A stretch of 64,000 nucleotides of DNA from Myxococcota bacterium (GCA_963169045.1 CAUJDF010000044.1:248001-312000); one strand, 5' to 3'; shown: positions 53,055 to 63,081, counted from the stretch's first letter. Numbers and translations: made by a program. Notes: generated by a model not told the origin, from the sequence alone.

Positions 53055-53813
53055 TCACTCGTCCTCGTCGCCGAAGTCTTCCTCGGTGAAGTCCTCTTCG
53101 TCGTCGAGCGCATCGTCGTCGGCCCCGGCTTCATCGCCGCCGGCCTGGAGGGCGAGCAGCGACCGGAGGCGTCGCGCGTCGCGCAGCATCTGCGCCGCGC
53201 CGAAGACCACGTGACCGCCCTCGCGCTCGCCGCTGAGCTCGAGCAACCGGTCGAGGTCGTAGTCGCCGAAGCGCACGCCGAGGCCGGCGCTGCCGAGGAG
53301 GCGCCAGTAGACGCGCGGCCCCTCGGGCAGCGGCGTCTCCTCGCGCTCGAGCGCCAGCGGATCGACGACGGGGATGAGGCCGAGCGCGCCGCACAGGGCG
53401 TCGCGTTCGTCGGGCTGGCTCTCCCAGAGGCCCTCCGCGCGCCACGCGACGGTGAGGTCGGTGGCGGGGTGCGCGGTGAGGAAGGCGGCGAGGCGGTCGC
53501 GGTTCTCGCGGGTCGGCCGGAAGTCGGCGCGCGTGTGGAGGACGAGCGTGTCGGCGCCGAGCGCCGCGGCCGCCGCCAGCGTCCGCCGCCACGCGGCGAG
53601 CGCGGCATCGCCCTCGAAGCGCGCCGCCGCGACGTCGGGATCGACCACCGGCACGAACGAGGCGTACTCGGGGGCGCCGGCGCGCCAGGACTTCAGCGTC
53701 GCCGGGCGGGCGCGCACGGCCTCTGGCTCGAGCTCGAGCGCGTCGAGCCCCTGCCGCCAGTACCGGCTGCGCGGGCCGCGGAAGCCGGCGCAGGCCACGC
53801 GAAAGCTGTTCAT
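53055..53813 (-). CDS. DUF72-like protein with acidic tail
   Basis: 252 residues. The core resembles the DUF72/YecE TIM-barrel family (FRVACAGFRGPRSRYWRQGL at the start; TDLTVAWRAEGLWES; RVYWRLLG). The C-terminus is a strongly acidic tail (EDFTEEDFGDEDE). Biochemical function is unknown in this family. The ATG at 53813 is preferred because the in-frame ATG at 53822 lies inside the -10 box. Family assignment is moderate, because the motifs are weak. Confidence 0.65.
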   Translation of the reverse strand: MNSFRVACAGFRGPRSRYWRQGLDALELEPEAVRARPATLKSWRAGAPEYASFVPVVDPDVAAARFEGDAALAAWRRTLAAAAALGADTLVLHTRADFRPTRENRDRLAAFLTAHPATDLTVAWRAEGLWESQPDERDALCGALGLIPVVDPLALEREETPLPEGPRVYWRLLGSAGLGVRFGDYDLDRLLELSGEREGGHVVFGAAQMLRDARRLRSLLALQAGGDEAGADDDALDDEEDFTEEDFGDEDE

Positions 53814-53819
53814 GGCGCG

Positions 53820-53849
53820 CATCTTGGACCCCTCGCCCGGGTGGGTCAA
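53820..53849 (-). promoter_or_regulatory. Leaderless-type promoter of the DUF72 gene
   Basis: TTGACC (53844-53849, overlapping the sppA stop codon), an 18-base spacer and AAGATG (53820-53825), then CGCGCC and the ATG. It has the same spacing and the same 15-base -10-to-ATG sequence as the triple-parvulin gene. Confidence 0.6.
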
Positions 53850-54829
53850 TGGGCGAGGCCGAGCGGCGAGTACAGATACATGGCGCGCGGACCGTCGCCG
53901 AGGCGCTCGAGAAGCGCCGCTCCTGGCATCGCGGGCGGCCCCTGGGCGGCGCGCAGCACCTCGAAGAGCGTCGGCTCGCGCCGGTAGCGCACCACCCGGA
54001 AGGGCCCGCCCTGGGCCAGGCTGCGCAGCCGGTCCAGCGCGTCCTCCTCGTAGCCGATCTCGTCGATGAGCCGGCGTGCCTTCGCCTGCTCCGCCGTATA
54101 GAGACGGCCGTCGGCGAGCGCGCGGACGTCCTCGGGCGGCAGGCTCCGTCCCTGCGCGACAAGCTCGACGAAGCGCCCGTGCATGCTGTCGACGATGTCC
54201 TGCAGCAGGCGTCGGTCCTCTTCGTCCATCGGCTTCGTCGGGCTCAACATGTCCTTGAAGTCGCCGGACTTGATCGACACGTCCGCGATGCCCATCTTCG
54301 CGAGCATTTCGTGGGCGTTCAGCCCGAAGATGATGACCCCGATGCTGCCGGTGACCGTCGTCGGCATCGCGTACACGGCGCTGGCCGCCACCGCGACGTA
54401 GTAACCACCCGACGCGCAGAGGTCGCCCATCAGCACGACGACGGGCTTGTCCCGCTCGCGCAGCTTCTTGACGGCGCGGTGGACGAGATCGGAGTCGGTC
54501 ACCGACCCGCCCGGCGAATCGATGGCGAGCAGCACGCCGGCGACGGCGTCGTCGTCGCGCGCGCGCTCGAGCATCGCGATGACCTCGTGCGCCTTGCCGC
54601 CCGGGCCGTCGCCGAGGATCGCCCCGCGCAGGTCGATGATGGCGAGCGTCCGCCGCGCGCCCTGCGGCGAGGACTCGACCTCCTCGTAGATGCGCCCGTC
54701 CGATCCGCCCGCCTCACCGAAGGAGAGGAGCAGCCCGAACGCGCCGAACATCGCCAGCGCCATCATGACCAGCAGCAGGCACCCGAGGCCTCGCCGCGGC
54801 GGCGCGCGGTCGTCGCTCTTCGTGCTCAT
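53846..54829 (-). CDS. sppA: Signal peptide peptidase SppA (S49 protease)
   Basis: 327 residues, the short single-domain form. One N-terminal membrane segment (LGCLLLVMMALAMFGAFGLLL) precedes the protease domain. LLAIDSPGGSVTDS forms the oxyanion region, MGDLCASGGYYVA carries the catalytic Ser, and SIKSGDFKDMLSP carries the Lys of the Ser-Lys dyad. It degrades leftover signal peptides in the inner membrane. The ATG at 54829 follows GGGAGACGG. It is divergent from glyA. Confidence 0.92.
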   Translation of the reverse strand: MSTKSDDRAPPRRGLGCLLLVMMALAMFGAFGLLLSFGEAGGSDGRIYEEVESSPQGARRTLAIIDLRGAILGDGPGGKAHEVIAMLERARDDDAVAGVLLAIDSPGGSVTDSDLVHRAVKKLRERDKPVVVLMGDLCASGGYYVAVAASAVYAMPTTVTGSIGVIIFGLNAHEMLAKMGIADVSIKSGDFKDMLSPTKPMDEEDRRLLQDIVDSMHGRFVELVAQGRSLPPEDVRALADGRLYTAEQAKARRLIDEIGYEEDALDRLRSLAQGGPFRVVRYRREPTLFEVLRAAQGPPAMPGAALLERLGDGPRAMYLYSPLGLAH

Positions 54830-54858
54830 CCGTCTCCCGTATCGCCTCGCGCGCGGCA

Positions 54859-54887
54859 TTGTGGCGCGCGCGGCGCGATGATAGACA
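54859..54887 (+). promoter_or_regulatory. Leaderless-type promoter of glyA
   Basis: TTGTGG (54859-54864), a 17-base spacer and TAGACA (54882-54887), then seven bases (ACGCGGC) and the ATG at 54895. There is no Shine-Dalgarno sequence. Confidence 0.5.
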
Positions 54888-54894
54888 ACGCGGC

Positions 54895-56139
<1,245 letters not shown>

Positions 56140-56221
56140 CGAGGCGGCGACGCCACGCGACGACGGGCCGGCCGCCTCGGATGCGCGGCCGGCGGCGTCA
56201 CCGACGAGGATCAGCGGCGGT

Positions 56222-56938
56222 TCAGTTGTCGCCGGAGGGCGTCGGCTCGGCCGAGATGGCCTCGCCGGGCGCGCCGCCACGACGACGGCGCCGCTTCCGC
56301 CGACCTCCGGCCTCGCCTTCGGCCCGCTCCCCGCCGCCGTGCGGCGCGCCGCCCCCGGGGGGGCCGCCGCGGCGGGCCTGGCGAGGCTCGCCGCCCTCGC
56401 GGCGCGGCTTGCCGCCGGGTGCGCCGCCGGGCATCGGGCCGCTCCGCCGCCGACGACCGCGGGCGCCGCCGGCGGAGGTGAGGACCGGCTCGCCGCCCCC
56501 GCGGTTGGCGCGGAGCTCGGCGAGGGCCTCGAGGTCCTCCGGCGTCATCTCGGGCAGGCCCTCGAGGCGCGCCGGCACCGCGGGGCGCGGGGCCCCCTCG
56601 CCGCGCGCCGCCATCGGCTGCGCGTCGTCCTCGTCGTCGAGCATGCTGGAGACGGTCGCGCGGCAGGGCTCGCAGCGAACCTCGTGCCGGTGCTTCGGCC
56701 AGCGGTCCATCATGACCATGGTGCCGCATACCGCGCAGGGGTACTCGACGGGTCCGCGGCCGCGACGCCGGTTCGGGTCGTCCCCGACCGCTTCGACGCC
56801 GAGGCGCGCGTTGGAGCGCTGCCAGAAGGTTCGCGGATCCTCGAGCGGGCCGCTGCCGGTGGAGGTCGTTTCCACGGGCTTCGGTCCACCTTTGCCATGA
56901 CGGCCCCGCCGTCTGCGGTCTCCGTGAGGTTGGGTCAA
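56222..56938 (-). CDS. Zinc-ribbon protein with Arg/Gly-rich tail, unknown function
   Basis: 238 residues from a TTG with GGAG six bases upstream; a GTG at 56875 is an alternative start. The middle has a possible zinc motif: CAVCG, then HRHEVRCEPC, so Cys-x2-Cys and Cys-x2-Cys with intervening His residues. An acidic stretch (SSMLDDEDDAQ) and a helical MTPEDLEALAELRANRGGG follow. The last 90 residues are RGG/RRRR-like (RGRRRRSGPMPGGAPGGKPR; GGRRKRRRRRGG), as in RNA- or DNA-binding tails. I do not recognise a named family. It is divergent from a Ser/Thr kinase that also starts with a zinc ribbon. Confidence 0.6.
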   Translation of the reverse strand: MTQPHGDRRRRGRHGKGGPKPVETTSTGSGPLEDPRTFWQRSNARLGVEAVGDDPNRRRGRGPVEYPCAVCGTMVMMDRWPKHRHEVRCEPCRATVSSMLDDEDDAQPMAARGEGAPRPAVPARLEGLPEMTPEDLEALAELRANRGGGEPVLTSAGGARGRRRRSGPMPGGAPGGKPRREGGEPRQARRGGPPGGGAPHGGGERAEGEAGGRRKRRRRRGGAPGEAISAEPTPSGDN

Positions 56939-57097
56939 TGTCAGCTCCGGTCGCCAAACCGATGGCGCTGTCGCGAACGCGTTGCGCGTGCACCCGGTCC
57001 GCCGGGGAGGCGGGCCCGGGCCGAGCACGGCTCTCGTGGGAAGGAATCGGAACGAATGCGGGCGTCGAGGATGGGCCCTGCCAGACGTACCAGGCGA

Positions 57098-57126
57098 AAA
57101 ATAGCATCCGCGCTGAACATGGGCAA
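57098..57126 (-). promoter_or_regulatory. Promoter of the zinc-ribbon/RG-rich gene
   Basis: TTGCCC (57121-57126), a 17-base spacer and TATTTT (57098-57103) on the minus strand, in an A/T-richer patch unusual for this region. Confidence 0.55.
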
Positions 57127-57203
57127 CCCCCCAAGGAAAACGCGGCGTTGAAGTTGCCGGCCGTCGCCGACGTCGTCTTCGCCGTCCCCCCGGCACGCGC
57201 AGA

Positions 57204-57232
57204 TTGGCAAAGGAGTCCGCCAATGTTAAAGG
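57204..57232 (+). promoter_or_regulatory. Possible promoter of the zinc-ribbon PEGA kinase gene
   Basis: TTGGCA (57204-57209), a 17-base spacer and TAAAGG (57227-57232), then seven bases and the ATG. The same AAAGGGA bases could instead be a ribosome-binding site, so leaderless use is uncertain here. Confidence 0.4.
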
Positions 57233-57239
57233 GACCGCC

Positions 57240-59168
57240 ATGAAGAATTGCCCGAGCTGCGGAGCGGCCGCCGACGAGGCAGCGCGCTACTGCCTCGAAT
57301 GCGGCCACGCGTTCGAGGCAGCCGCCGAGCCCGGCGATCCGTGGCACGGACGGGAGATCGCGAGCCGCTACCGGCTCGTGCGCAAGCTTGGCGAGGGCGG
57401 GATGGGCGAGGTCTACGTGGCCGAGCAGCTCGCCATGGACCGACTCGTCGCCCTCAAGCTGCTGCGCGAGGGCCTCGCCGACGACCCGAGCACCGTCGAA
57501 CGCTTCAAGCGCGAGGCGCGGGCCGCCAGCCGCCTGAGCCACCCGAACACGATCATCCTGCACGACTTCGGCGTCGACCATGACGGCACGTTCTATCTGG
57601 CGATGGAGCTGCTCGAGGGCGAGACCCTCGCGGACGTGCTCCGACGCGAGAAGCGCCTGCGGCCCGAGCGCGCCATGGCGATGCTGCTGCAGGTCTGCGG
57701 CTCCCTCGAAGAAGCCCACGCTCAAGGCGTGGTGCACCGCGATCTCAAACCCGAGAACATCTTTCTGACCCGGCGCGGCGGACATCCCGACTTCGTCAAG
57801 GTCCTCGACTTCGGCATCGCCAAGGTCCGCGCCCGCGCGGCCGAAGCGCCCGTCGAGACCATCACCCGCGCGGGCATGATCTTCGGCACCCCCCAGTACA
57901 TGTCGCCGGAGCAGATCCGGGGCGACGAATTGGACGCCCGCTCCGACGTCTATGCGCTGGGCGTGATGCTCTACCAGATGATCTCGGGACATCTTCCGTT
58001 CCAGGCAGGGACACCGGTGGAGATGCTGACGAAGCACCTCCACGCCACGCCCCAACCCATCGGCGACGTCGATGCCGCCCACCGTGCAGCGGTCGCACGG
58101 CTCGAGGCGGTCGCCCTCCGGGCCCTGTCGAAGGACCCGGACCATCGACCATCTTCGGCACGAGAGTTTCAGGAGGATCTCATGGCAGCAGTCCCCCAGT
58201 TCAGCACCGCCCCCATGACCGGCCCGGTCTTCGCGACCCCCGTCGCCTCGGCGCCCGTCGGCGCCATCGAGGTGCCCTCGCGCGGCCGTGGCGTCGGCCT
58301 GGCCGTCGCCGCGTTCCTGCTCGCCGCCGGCGCCGGCACGACGTTCTGGTTCGCCAACGCGCCGCGCGATCCGGGTGACGGCGGCGCGGCGCTGCCCGCG
58401 CTGCTGCCGGAGCAGGGCGAGGGCGCCGGCGCCCCCGCCTCCGAGGCCGCCGCCCCCGCCTCCGCGGCCGCCGCCCCCGCCTCCGAGGCCGCCGCCGAGG
58501 CGCCGACCGCCGAGGAGAAGGCCGCCGAGGAAGAGGCCAAGAAGGTCGAAGCCGAAGTGGCCCCGGCCGATCCGAAGGCCGCCGAGGAGCTCGCCAAGAA
58601 GCTCGAGGCCGAGAAGGCCGCCGCCGAGGCGGAGAAGAAGGCCGCCGAGGCCGACGCCAAGGTGAAGGAGGCCGAGGAGGCCAAGAAGGCCGCCGAGTTC
58701 GCCAAGGCCGAGGCCGACGCCGCCAAGGCCGTCGCCGTGGCCGCCAAGGCCGAGTCGGCCGCCGACAAGGCCGCCGCCGAGAAGGCCGCCGGCGACGCCC
58801 AGAAGGCGCAGGCCGAGGTCGAGCGCCTCAAGGCCGAGCTCGATCGCGCCGCCGCCGAGAAGGCCGCCGCCGAGGCCAAGATCGCCGAGTTCGAGACGAA
58901 GGCCGAGGAGGCAAAGGCCAAGGCCGAGGCGGTCCGCAAGAAGAAGAAGATCGCGTCGGTGGCCTTCGGCCGCGTCTTCGTCAACGCGACGAAGGGCGCG
59001 CGGGTCTATGTCGACGGCAAGCTGCGCGGCACCGCGCCCATCGCCGGCCTGCGCCTCAAGCCCGGCCGCCACTCGATCGAGGTGCGCAGCAAGGACAGCA
59101 AGAAGAAGAAGGCCCAGTCGGTCACGGTGAGCCCGAACGGCGTGCACCGCGTCCGGATCAGCCTCTGA
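57240..59168 (+). CDS. Ser/Thr protein kinase with N-terminal zinc ribbon, coiled coil and PEGA domain
   Basis: 642 residues. A zinc ribbon opens the protein (CPSCG at 4-8, CLECG at 18-22). The kinase domain (about 42-310) has LGEGGMGEVYVAE, VALKLL, VVHRDLKPENIFL, VLDFGIAK and YMSPEQIRGDELDARSD, all catalytic residues present. A membrane segment (GLAVAAFLLAAGAGTTFWFA) follows at about 355. Then comes a long Ala/Glu/Lys coiled coil (about 420-565), like the TolA helical domain and possibly spanning the periplasm. A PEGA domain (VFVNATKGARVYVDGKLRG) ends the protein. It may sense envelope or peptidoglycan state; this is inference. Confidence 0.9.
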   Translation: MKNCPSCGAAADEAARYCLECGHAFEAAAEPGDPWHGREIASRYRLVRKLGEGGMGEVYVAEQLAMDRLVALKLLREGLADDPSTVERFKREARAASRLSHPNTIILHDFGVDHDGTFYLAMELLEGETLADVLRREKRLRPERAMAMLLQVCGSLEEAHAQGVVHRDLKPENIFLTRRGGHPDFVKVLDFGIAKVRARAAEAPVETITRAGMIFGTPQYMSPEQIRGDELDARSDVYALGVMLYQMISGHLPFQAGTPVEMLTKHLHATPQPIGDVDAAHRAAVARLEAVALRALSKDPDHRPSSAREFQEDLMAAVPQFSTAPMTGPVFATPVASAPVGAIEVPSRGRGVGLAVAAFLLAAGAGTTFWFANAPRDPGDGGAALPALLPEQGEGAGAPASEAAAPASAAAAPASEAAAEAPTAEEKAAEEEAKKVEAEVAPADPKAAEELAKKLEAEKAAAEAEKKAAEADAKVKEAEEAKKAAEFAKAEADAAKAVAVAAKAESAADKAAAEKAAGDAQKAQAEVERLKAELDRAAAEKAAAEAKIAEFETKAEEAKAKAEAVRKKKKIASVAFGRVFVNATKGARVYVDGKLRGTAPIAGLRLKPGRHSIEVRSKDSKKKKAQSVTVSPNGVHRVRISL

Positions 59169-59181
59169 TCGTGTCCCGCCG

Positions 59182-60342
59182 ATGAAGGCGCCGGCCGCAG
59201 CGCTGCTGCTGCTCGCGGCCGCCGCGGCCCGCGCCGAGGTCGCGCCCGGCGAGCTCCGTCTCGAAGCCGGCGAGGTGACGCCCCGCGTGACGAGCTGGGG
59301 GCCGGACTGCGGCCCCGCCGAGCCGCGCCCCGAGACCGACCCTCCCGGCACGATCTACCAGCTTGCCGCCGACGGCACGCTCGTGGCCGGCGGCCGCGCC
59401 CGGCCGCTCTTCGCTCCGGGGATCTGCGCGGCGGCCTCGGGACTGCGGGGCCTCGACGAGCGCCGGTCGGCACCGGACGTCTTCCGTTGTGCGTCGCCGC
59501 CTCAGTCCGCCAAGTCGGTCCGAGGCGAGATCCGCGCCGCGACCGACGACCCGAACCGCATCGAGATTACGCAGGTCTTCGACTACGACTGGCGCCTGAA
59601 GGGCTCCCACTGCGTGGTGCGCCTCGAAGGGCGGTGGCGGCTCGTACGGACGGTTCCGCTGGCGCCCGTGGACGCCTGCGCGTCGCCCGGTCCGCCGGCC
59701 CGCGTGCAGATCTCAGGCCGCCCGCTGCGGGCCGTCCGCGCCGACGGGAAGCTGCGCCTCGAGGCCCGCGTCGAGGACGCGCAGGGCTGCGCGCTCTCCG
59801 CCCGCCCGGACACTTGGACCGCGTCCGCCGGCGAGGTGGACATCGACGGCGTCTTCACCGCGCGCGGCCTCGCCGCCGGCACACGCGCGACTGTCACCGC
59901 CGGCCTCGACGGCGCCGAGCGGGCCACCTGGACGGTGGTCGTCGCGGCCGCGGACGCTGGCGGGACGCTGGACGAAACGGCGCTGCTCGCGGCGGCGCCG
60001 GACCTGCCCCGGACTGCCGTCGCTCCTCTGCCGCCGCAGGCCGGGGAAGGCGTCGCGGCGGCGAGCGGCCGCGCCGCCATCGACGAACCGGGCTCCGACC
60101 GCCTGCTCCTCATCGTGTTCATCGCCTTCGGCGTCGTCGCCGCGGGCCTCGGTGTCCTCGTCGCCTGGCGTACGCTGCGCGGCCGAGCACGCCCGGTGAT
60201 CGAAGCGCCCGTCGCGGGTATCATCGCCGCCGAGTCCGCCACGGCCGGCCGCTCCTGTCCGCGCTGCGGGACCGCCTACGGTCCCGACGCGCGCTTTTGC
60301 GGCCGCGACGGGGCCGGGCTCGTCGACCAGCACCGACCCTGA
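59182..60342 (+). CDS. Signal-anchored membrane protein with C-terminal zinc ribbon
   Basis: 386 residues. A signal peptide (PAAALLLLAAAAARAEV) precedes an extracytoplasmic region of about 290 residues with six or more Cys residues and an Ig-like section (ASAGEVDIDGVFTARGLAAG, a Big_2-like pattern). One membrane segment (LLLIVFIAFGVVAAGLGVLVAW) at about 312-333 leads to a short cytoplasmic tail with a zinc ribbon (CPRCGTAYGPDARFCGRDG). The gene starts 13 bases after the PEGA kinase, whose N-terminus also has a zinc ribbon. The two may signal together; this is inference. No family name recognised. Confidence 0.65.
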   Translation: MKAPAAALLLLAAAAARAEVAPGELRLEAGEVTPRVTSWGPDCGPAEPRPETDPPGTIYQLAADGTLVAGGRARPLFAPGICAAASGLRGLDERRSAPDVFRCASPPQSAKSVRGEIRAATDDPNRIEITQVFDYDWRLKGSHCVVRLEGRWRLVRTVPLAPVDACASPGPPARVQISGRPLRAVRADGKLRLEARVEDAQGCALSARPDTWTASAGEVDIDGVFTARGLAAGTRATVTAGLDGAERATWTVVVAAADAGGTLDETALLAAAPDLPRTAVAPLPPQAGEGVAAASGRAAIDEPGSDRLLLIVFIAFGVVAAGLGVLVAWRTLRGRARPVIEAPVAGIIAAESATAGRSCPRCGTAYGPDARFCGRDGAGLVDQHRP

Positions 60343-60366
60343 CCGGTCTCGTCTCGCGGAGCGCGT

Positions 60367-61110
60367 ATGGACGCCCCCACCGCCGCCATCGTCCTCATCG
60401 GCAACGAGCTGCTCAGCGGCAAGATCGTCGACGTCAACGCCGCGTACGTCATCCCGCGGCTCCGCGCGCTGGGCGTCGCCCTCAAGCGGCTTTCGGTGGT
60501 CCCCGACGAGCCGGGCCCCATCCGCGACGAGCTGCGCTGGGTGGCCGAGCGCTACGACCATGTCTTCACGAGCGGGGGCATCGGCCCCACCCACGACGAC
60601 GTCACGCTCGAGAACGTCGCCGCGGCCTTCGGGGTGCCGGTCCAGCGCCATTCGGAGCTCGAAGCCATCCTGCGCGAGCACTTCGGACCGCGCCTCAACG
60701 AGGACCACCTGCGCATGGCGGACGTGCCCGAGGGCACCCGCCTCGTCCACGGCGGCGCGATGCGGTGGCCGGTGCTTCAGTTCCGCAACATCTACATCCT
60801 GCCGGGCATCCCCGAGATCTTCCGCGCCAAGTTCGATGCGATCGCCGAGCGATTCCGTGCCGGCGGCTTCGCCCTCCGCTCGGTCTACCTCGACGCCGAC
60901 GAAGGCACGATCGCCGGACACCTGCGCGAGGTGGAGACGCGCTTCGCCGTCAGCGTCGGAAGCTATCCGCGGCTCGACCACGCCGACCATCGGGTGCGCG
61001 TCACGATCGAGGCCCGCGCGACCGCGCCGGTCGATGCCGCCGTCGAGTGGCTGGTCAGCGCGCTCGAGCCGGCGTGGGTGGTGCGTGTCGACCCCCCTTT
61101 CTCTGCGTGA
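60367..61110 (+). CDS. CinA N-terminal/MoaB-like domain protein
   Basis: 247 residues. The start AAIVLIGNELLSGKIVDVNA and the loop FTSGGIGPTHDDVTLENVA are the molybdopterin-binding MoCF fold found in CinA and in MoaB/MogA. LRMADVPEGTRLV and YILPGIPEIF match the CinA N-terminal domain (COG1058), which in some proteins has ADP-ribose or NMN-related pyrophosphatase activity. The C-terminal nicotinamide-mononucleotide deamidase domain of full CinA is absent. It follows the zinc-ribbon gene by 24 bases. Confidence 0.85.
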   Translation: MDAPTAAIVLIGNELLSGKIVDVNAAYVIPRLRALGVALKRLSVVPDEPGPIRDELRWVAERYDHVFTSGGIGPTHDDVTLENVAAAFGVPVQRHSELEAILREHFGPRLNEDHLRMADVPEGTRLVHGGAMRWPVLQFRNIYILPGIPEIFRAKFDAIAERFRAGGFALRSVYLDADEGTIAGHLREVETRFAVSVGSYPRLDHADHRVRVTIEARATAPVDAAVEWLVSALEPAWVVRVDPPFSA

Positions 61111-61152
61111 GCGTCTCGCCGTATCATCTGTCATCTGTCAGGAGGTGTGTCG

Positions 61153-62139
61153 ATGGCCGGGCCACTCGGTGTCTCACCCACGGCGGGACGCCCCGATCTG
61201 GAGGCCACGCGCGCGACCGAGGCCGTCCGCCGCACACCGGAGGACGCGGCGACGTCCGTCGGCCCGTCGCCGGTCGAGGCCCGGCGCCTCGATCGCGTGC
61301 CGGCGGCGCGACCGGGCGACGAAGCGCGCGCCGAGGCGGACCGCCAGCCGCGCGAGGACGCCGTCGACCTCCAGCGCGCCGCCGCTGCCGGCCGGGCGCG
61401 CGGCGAGCGCCTGGCCGAGGCGTCGGCGCGCGTGGGACGCCTCCAGTCGGCAGAGCGCACGCTGACGCAGGGCCTGCGCGACCTCAATCGGTTCGGGGAG
61501 GTCGCGCTGCGCTCCGCCGCCCTGCCGGACGAGGCCGATCGCGAGGCGTACCGGGCGCAGGCGGCCTCGCTGACGGAGCGCCTCGAGCGGGCCGACCGCG
61601 ATCCCGACGTCGAGCAGGCGCGCTTTGAGGCGCGGCGGGCCCAGGCCCGAGCCGACGCCGCGGCAAACCGCCTCCGTCCCGAGGGGTCGGGACCCACGCT
61701 CACGCTCGAACCGCGGCTCGAGTCGCCGGGCGAGTTCGCCGTCGCCCATGCCCAGCGGATCGCCGCCGAGGCGCGCGACGCCGAGCGCGACGCGATCGCC
61801 GCCGCCCGCGAGGACGACGACGCGCCTCGCCTTCGCCCGCAGGTCACGGACGTGGGCGGCCGCGAGCGCGCTCGCCAGTCGGCCGACGCCGCGGCGCAGA
61901 GCACCGAACGCGCCACGGACCTGCTGCAAGACGTCCGCCTGCTGACCCGACGCGCCGCCGACGAGAGCGAAGCGCTGGTGCGCGACGTGCCCGAGCGCCG
62001 CCTGCCTCCGGCGCGGGACGAAGCCGACGCCCGTCAGGCCGCCGAGCGCGCCGCGCGCGCGACCGCGAGCGATCCCGCGCGGGCGCTCGCCGCGCAGCCC
62101 TTCCTGTCCGCCGAGGTCGCGCAGCGCCTTCTGGCGTGA
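61153..62139 (+). CDS. Ala/Arg-rich helical protein, faintly flagellin-like
   Basis: 328 residues, with GGAGG seven bases before the ATG at 61153; the GTG at 61147 overlaps that site. The protein is rich in Ala, Arg, Glu and Asp, has no Cys and almost no aromatic residues, and is nearly all helix. The segment LQSAERTLTQGLRDLNRFGE followed by PDEADREAYRAQAASLTERL has the spacing of flagellin N-terminal helices, and the end ALAAQPFLSAEVAQRLL recalls flagellin C-termini. The resemblance is weak. No signal peptide is seen. Treat as hypothetical. Confidence 0.55.
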   Translation: MAGPLGVSPTAGRPDLEATRATEAVRRTPEDAATSVGPSPVEARRLDRVPAARPGDEARAEADRQPREDAVDLQRAAAAGRARGERLAEASARVGRLQSAERTLTQGLRDLNRFGEVALRSAALPDEADREAYRAQAASLTERLERADRDPDVEQARFEARRAQARADAAANRLRPEGSGPTLTLEPRLESPGEFAVAHAQRIAAEARDAERDAIAAAREDDDAPRLRPQVTDVGGRERARQSADAAAQSTERATDLLQDVRLLTRRAADESEALVRDVPERRLPPARDEADARQAAERAARATASDPARALAAQPFLSAEVAQRLLA

Positions 62140-62142
62140 CCT

Positions 62143-63081
62143 CTACTTGCTGCTCGTGAAGTAGGCCTCGCGCTCGCGGAACAACACGTTGTAGGTCGTC
62201 AGCGTCCCGTAGCAGCGGCGGATGTAGCTGCCCATGGCGTCGGCCTCGTCGGGCGCGATGTGGGGGTGGGCGGCGATCTGCGCTTCGAGCGCGAGCAGAC
62301 GGTCCCGCAACACGACGAGGCGGGCGAAGAAGCGCTCCATCGGCTCCTCGACCGACTCGGCATCGACCGAGTACTGGACGCGGCCGCCGATCCACCGCTC
62401 TCCGAGCGTGGGCGCCGGCAGCGCGAGCGAGCGGAGCTGGACCTCGGCGAGCAGGTCGCGCAGGCGGACGGCGGCGTCGCGGTCGTCGCCCGGCGCGGGC
62501 AGCCACGCCGTCCCCATGTCGCCGACCGCCTGATAGACGAGCGTCACGCGCCGCTGCAGGTCGACCTTCTCGGCGTCGTGCAGCTGCGCGTGGCTGTTCA
62601 CCTTCTGCTCGAGGACGCGCAGGTTGTCGCGCATCATGACGATCTTGTGGAAGTAGGCCTCGAGCGCCACCGCCTTGGGGCGCAGGCCGTCGTCGGCGGG
62701 CAGGAGCTCCATCTGGCCCGACGTCCAGTGTCGGCCGAGATCGGACGCGCGCAGCATCGCGGCGTGCTCGAGCGCCGCGCCGAGCGCCGCCTTGAGCGCG
62801 TCGGTGCCGAGGCCTTCGAGGACCGCCTTCAGCGCGCTCCCCGAGACGTACACCGCCGGCGCGCCGGCCGACTCGCCCCGCCGAATCGGGGCGCGCATGC
62901 GACGCCCGCCGTCGTTGGCCACCGGGACCGCGGCCTCGCCGTGCCGCGAGAACGACGAGCACGAGCGCATCCCTTCGCGGAACACGCCCATGACCTTCTC
63001 GAGGCGGCACACGCCGAGCCGGCCGTCGTCGCGTTCCCCCGTGACCTTGAAGAAGCGGCACTCGCCGCAGGTGAGCTCCAT
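62143..63081 (-). CDS. Conserved-looking protein with N-terminal four-Cys motif
   Basis: 312 residues. The N-terminus has CGECRFFK (Cys5, Cys8), GVCRLEK (Cys26) and RSCSSF (Cys41), a spacing seen in small zinc or iron-sulfur motifs. The remaining 260 residues are mainly helical with a repeated pattern of Arg/Leu-rich helices (YFHKIVMMRDNLRVLEQKVN and FFARLVVLRDRLLALEAQIA look like two related helices). I do not recognise the family. Its ATG overlaps the upstream gene's stop by one base (TGATG). It converges with the flagellin-like gene with three bases between stops. Confidence 0.65.
   Translation of the reverse strand: MELTCGECRFFKVTGERDDGRLGVCRLEKVMGVFREGMRSCSSFSRHGEAAVPVANDGGRRMRAPIRRGESAGAPAVYVSGSALKAVLEGLGTDALKAALGAALEHAAMLRASDLGRHWTSGQMELLPADDGLRPKAVALEAYFHKIVMMRDNLRVLEQKVNSHAQLHDAEKVDLQRRVTLVYQAVGDMGTAWLPAPGDDRDAAVRLRDLLAEVQLRSLALPAPTLGERWIGGRVQYSVDAESVEEPMERFFARLVVLRDRLLALEAQIAAHPHIAPDEADAMGSYIRRCYGTLTTYNVLFREREAYFTSSK

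Larger units (their letters stand above)
56939..57239. other. Divergent intergenic region between the zinc-ribbon gene and the kinase gene
   Basis: About 300 bases with a visible promoter on each strand (57098-57126 minus, 57204-57232 plus). The minus-strand start site would give a leader of about 150 bases before the TTG at 56938. I see no convincing riboswitch, RNA gene or repeat. A 101-residue plus-strand frame starting at 56938 has no ribosome site or recognisable sequence and is probably not a gene. Confidence 0.6.

Noticed and set aside
56938-57243. 101-residue plus-strand frame in the divergent intergenic region
   Set aside because: No ribosome-binding site or recognisable sequence, and it covers both predicted promoters.
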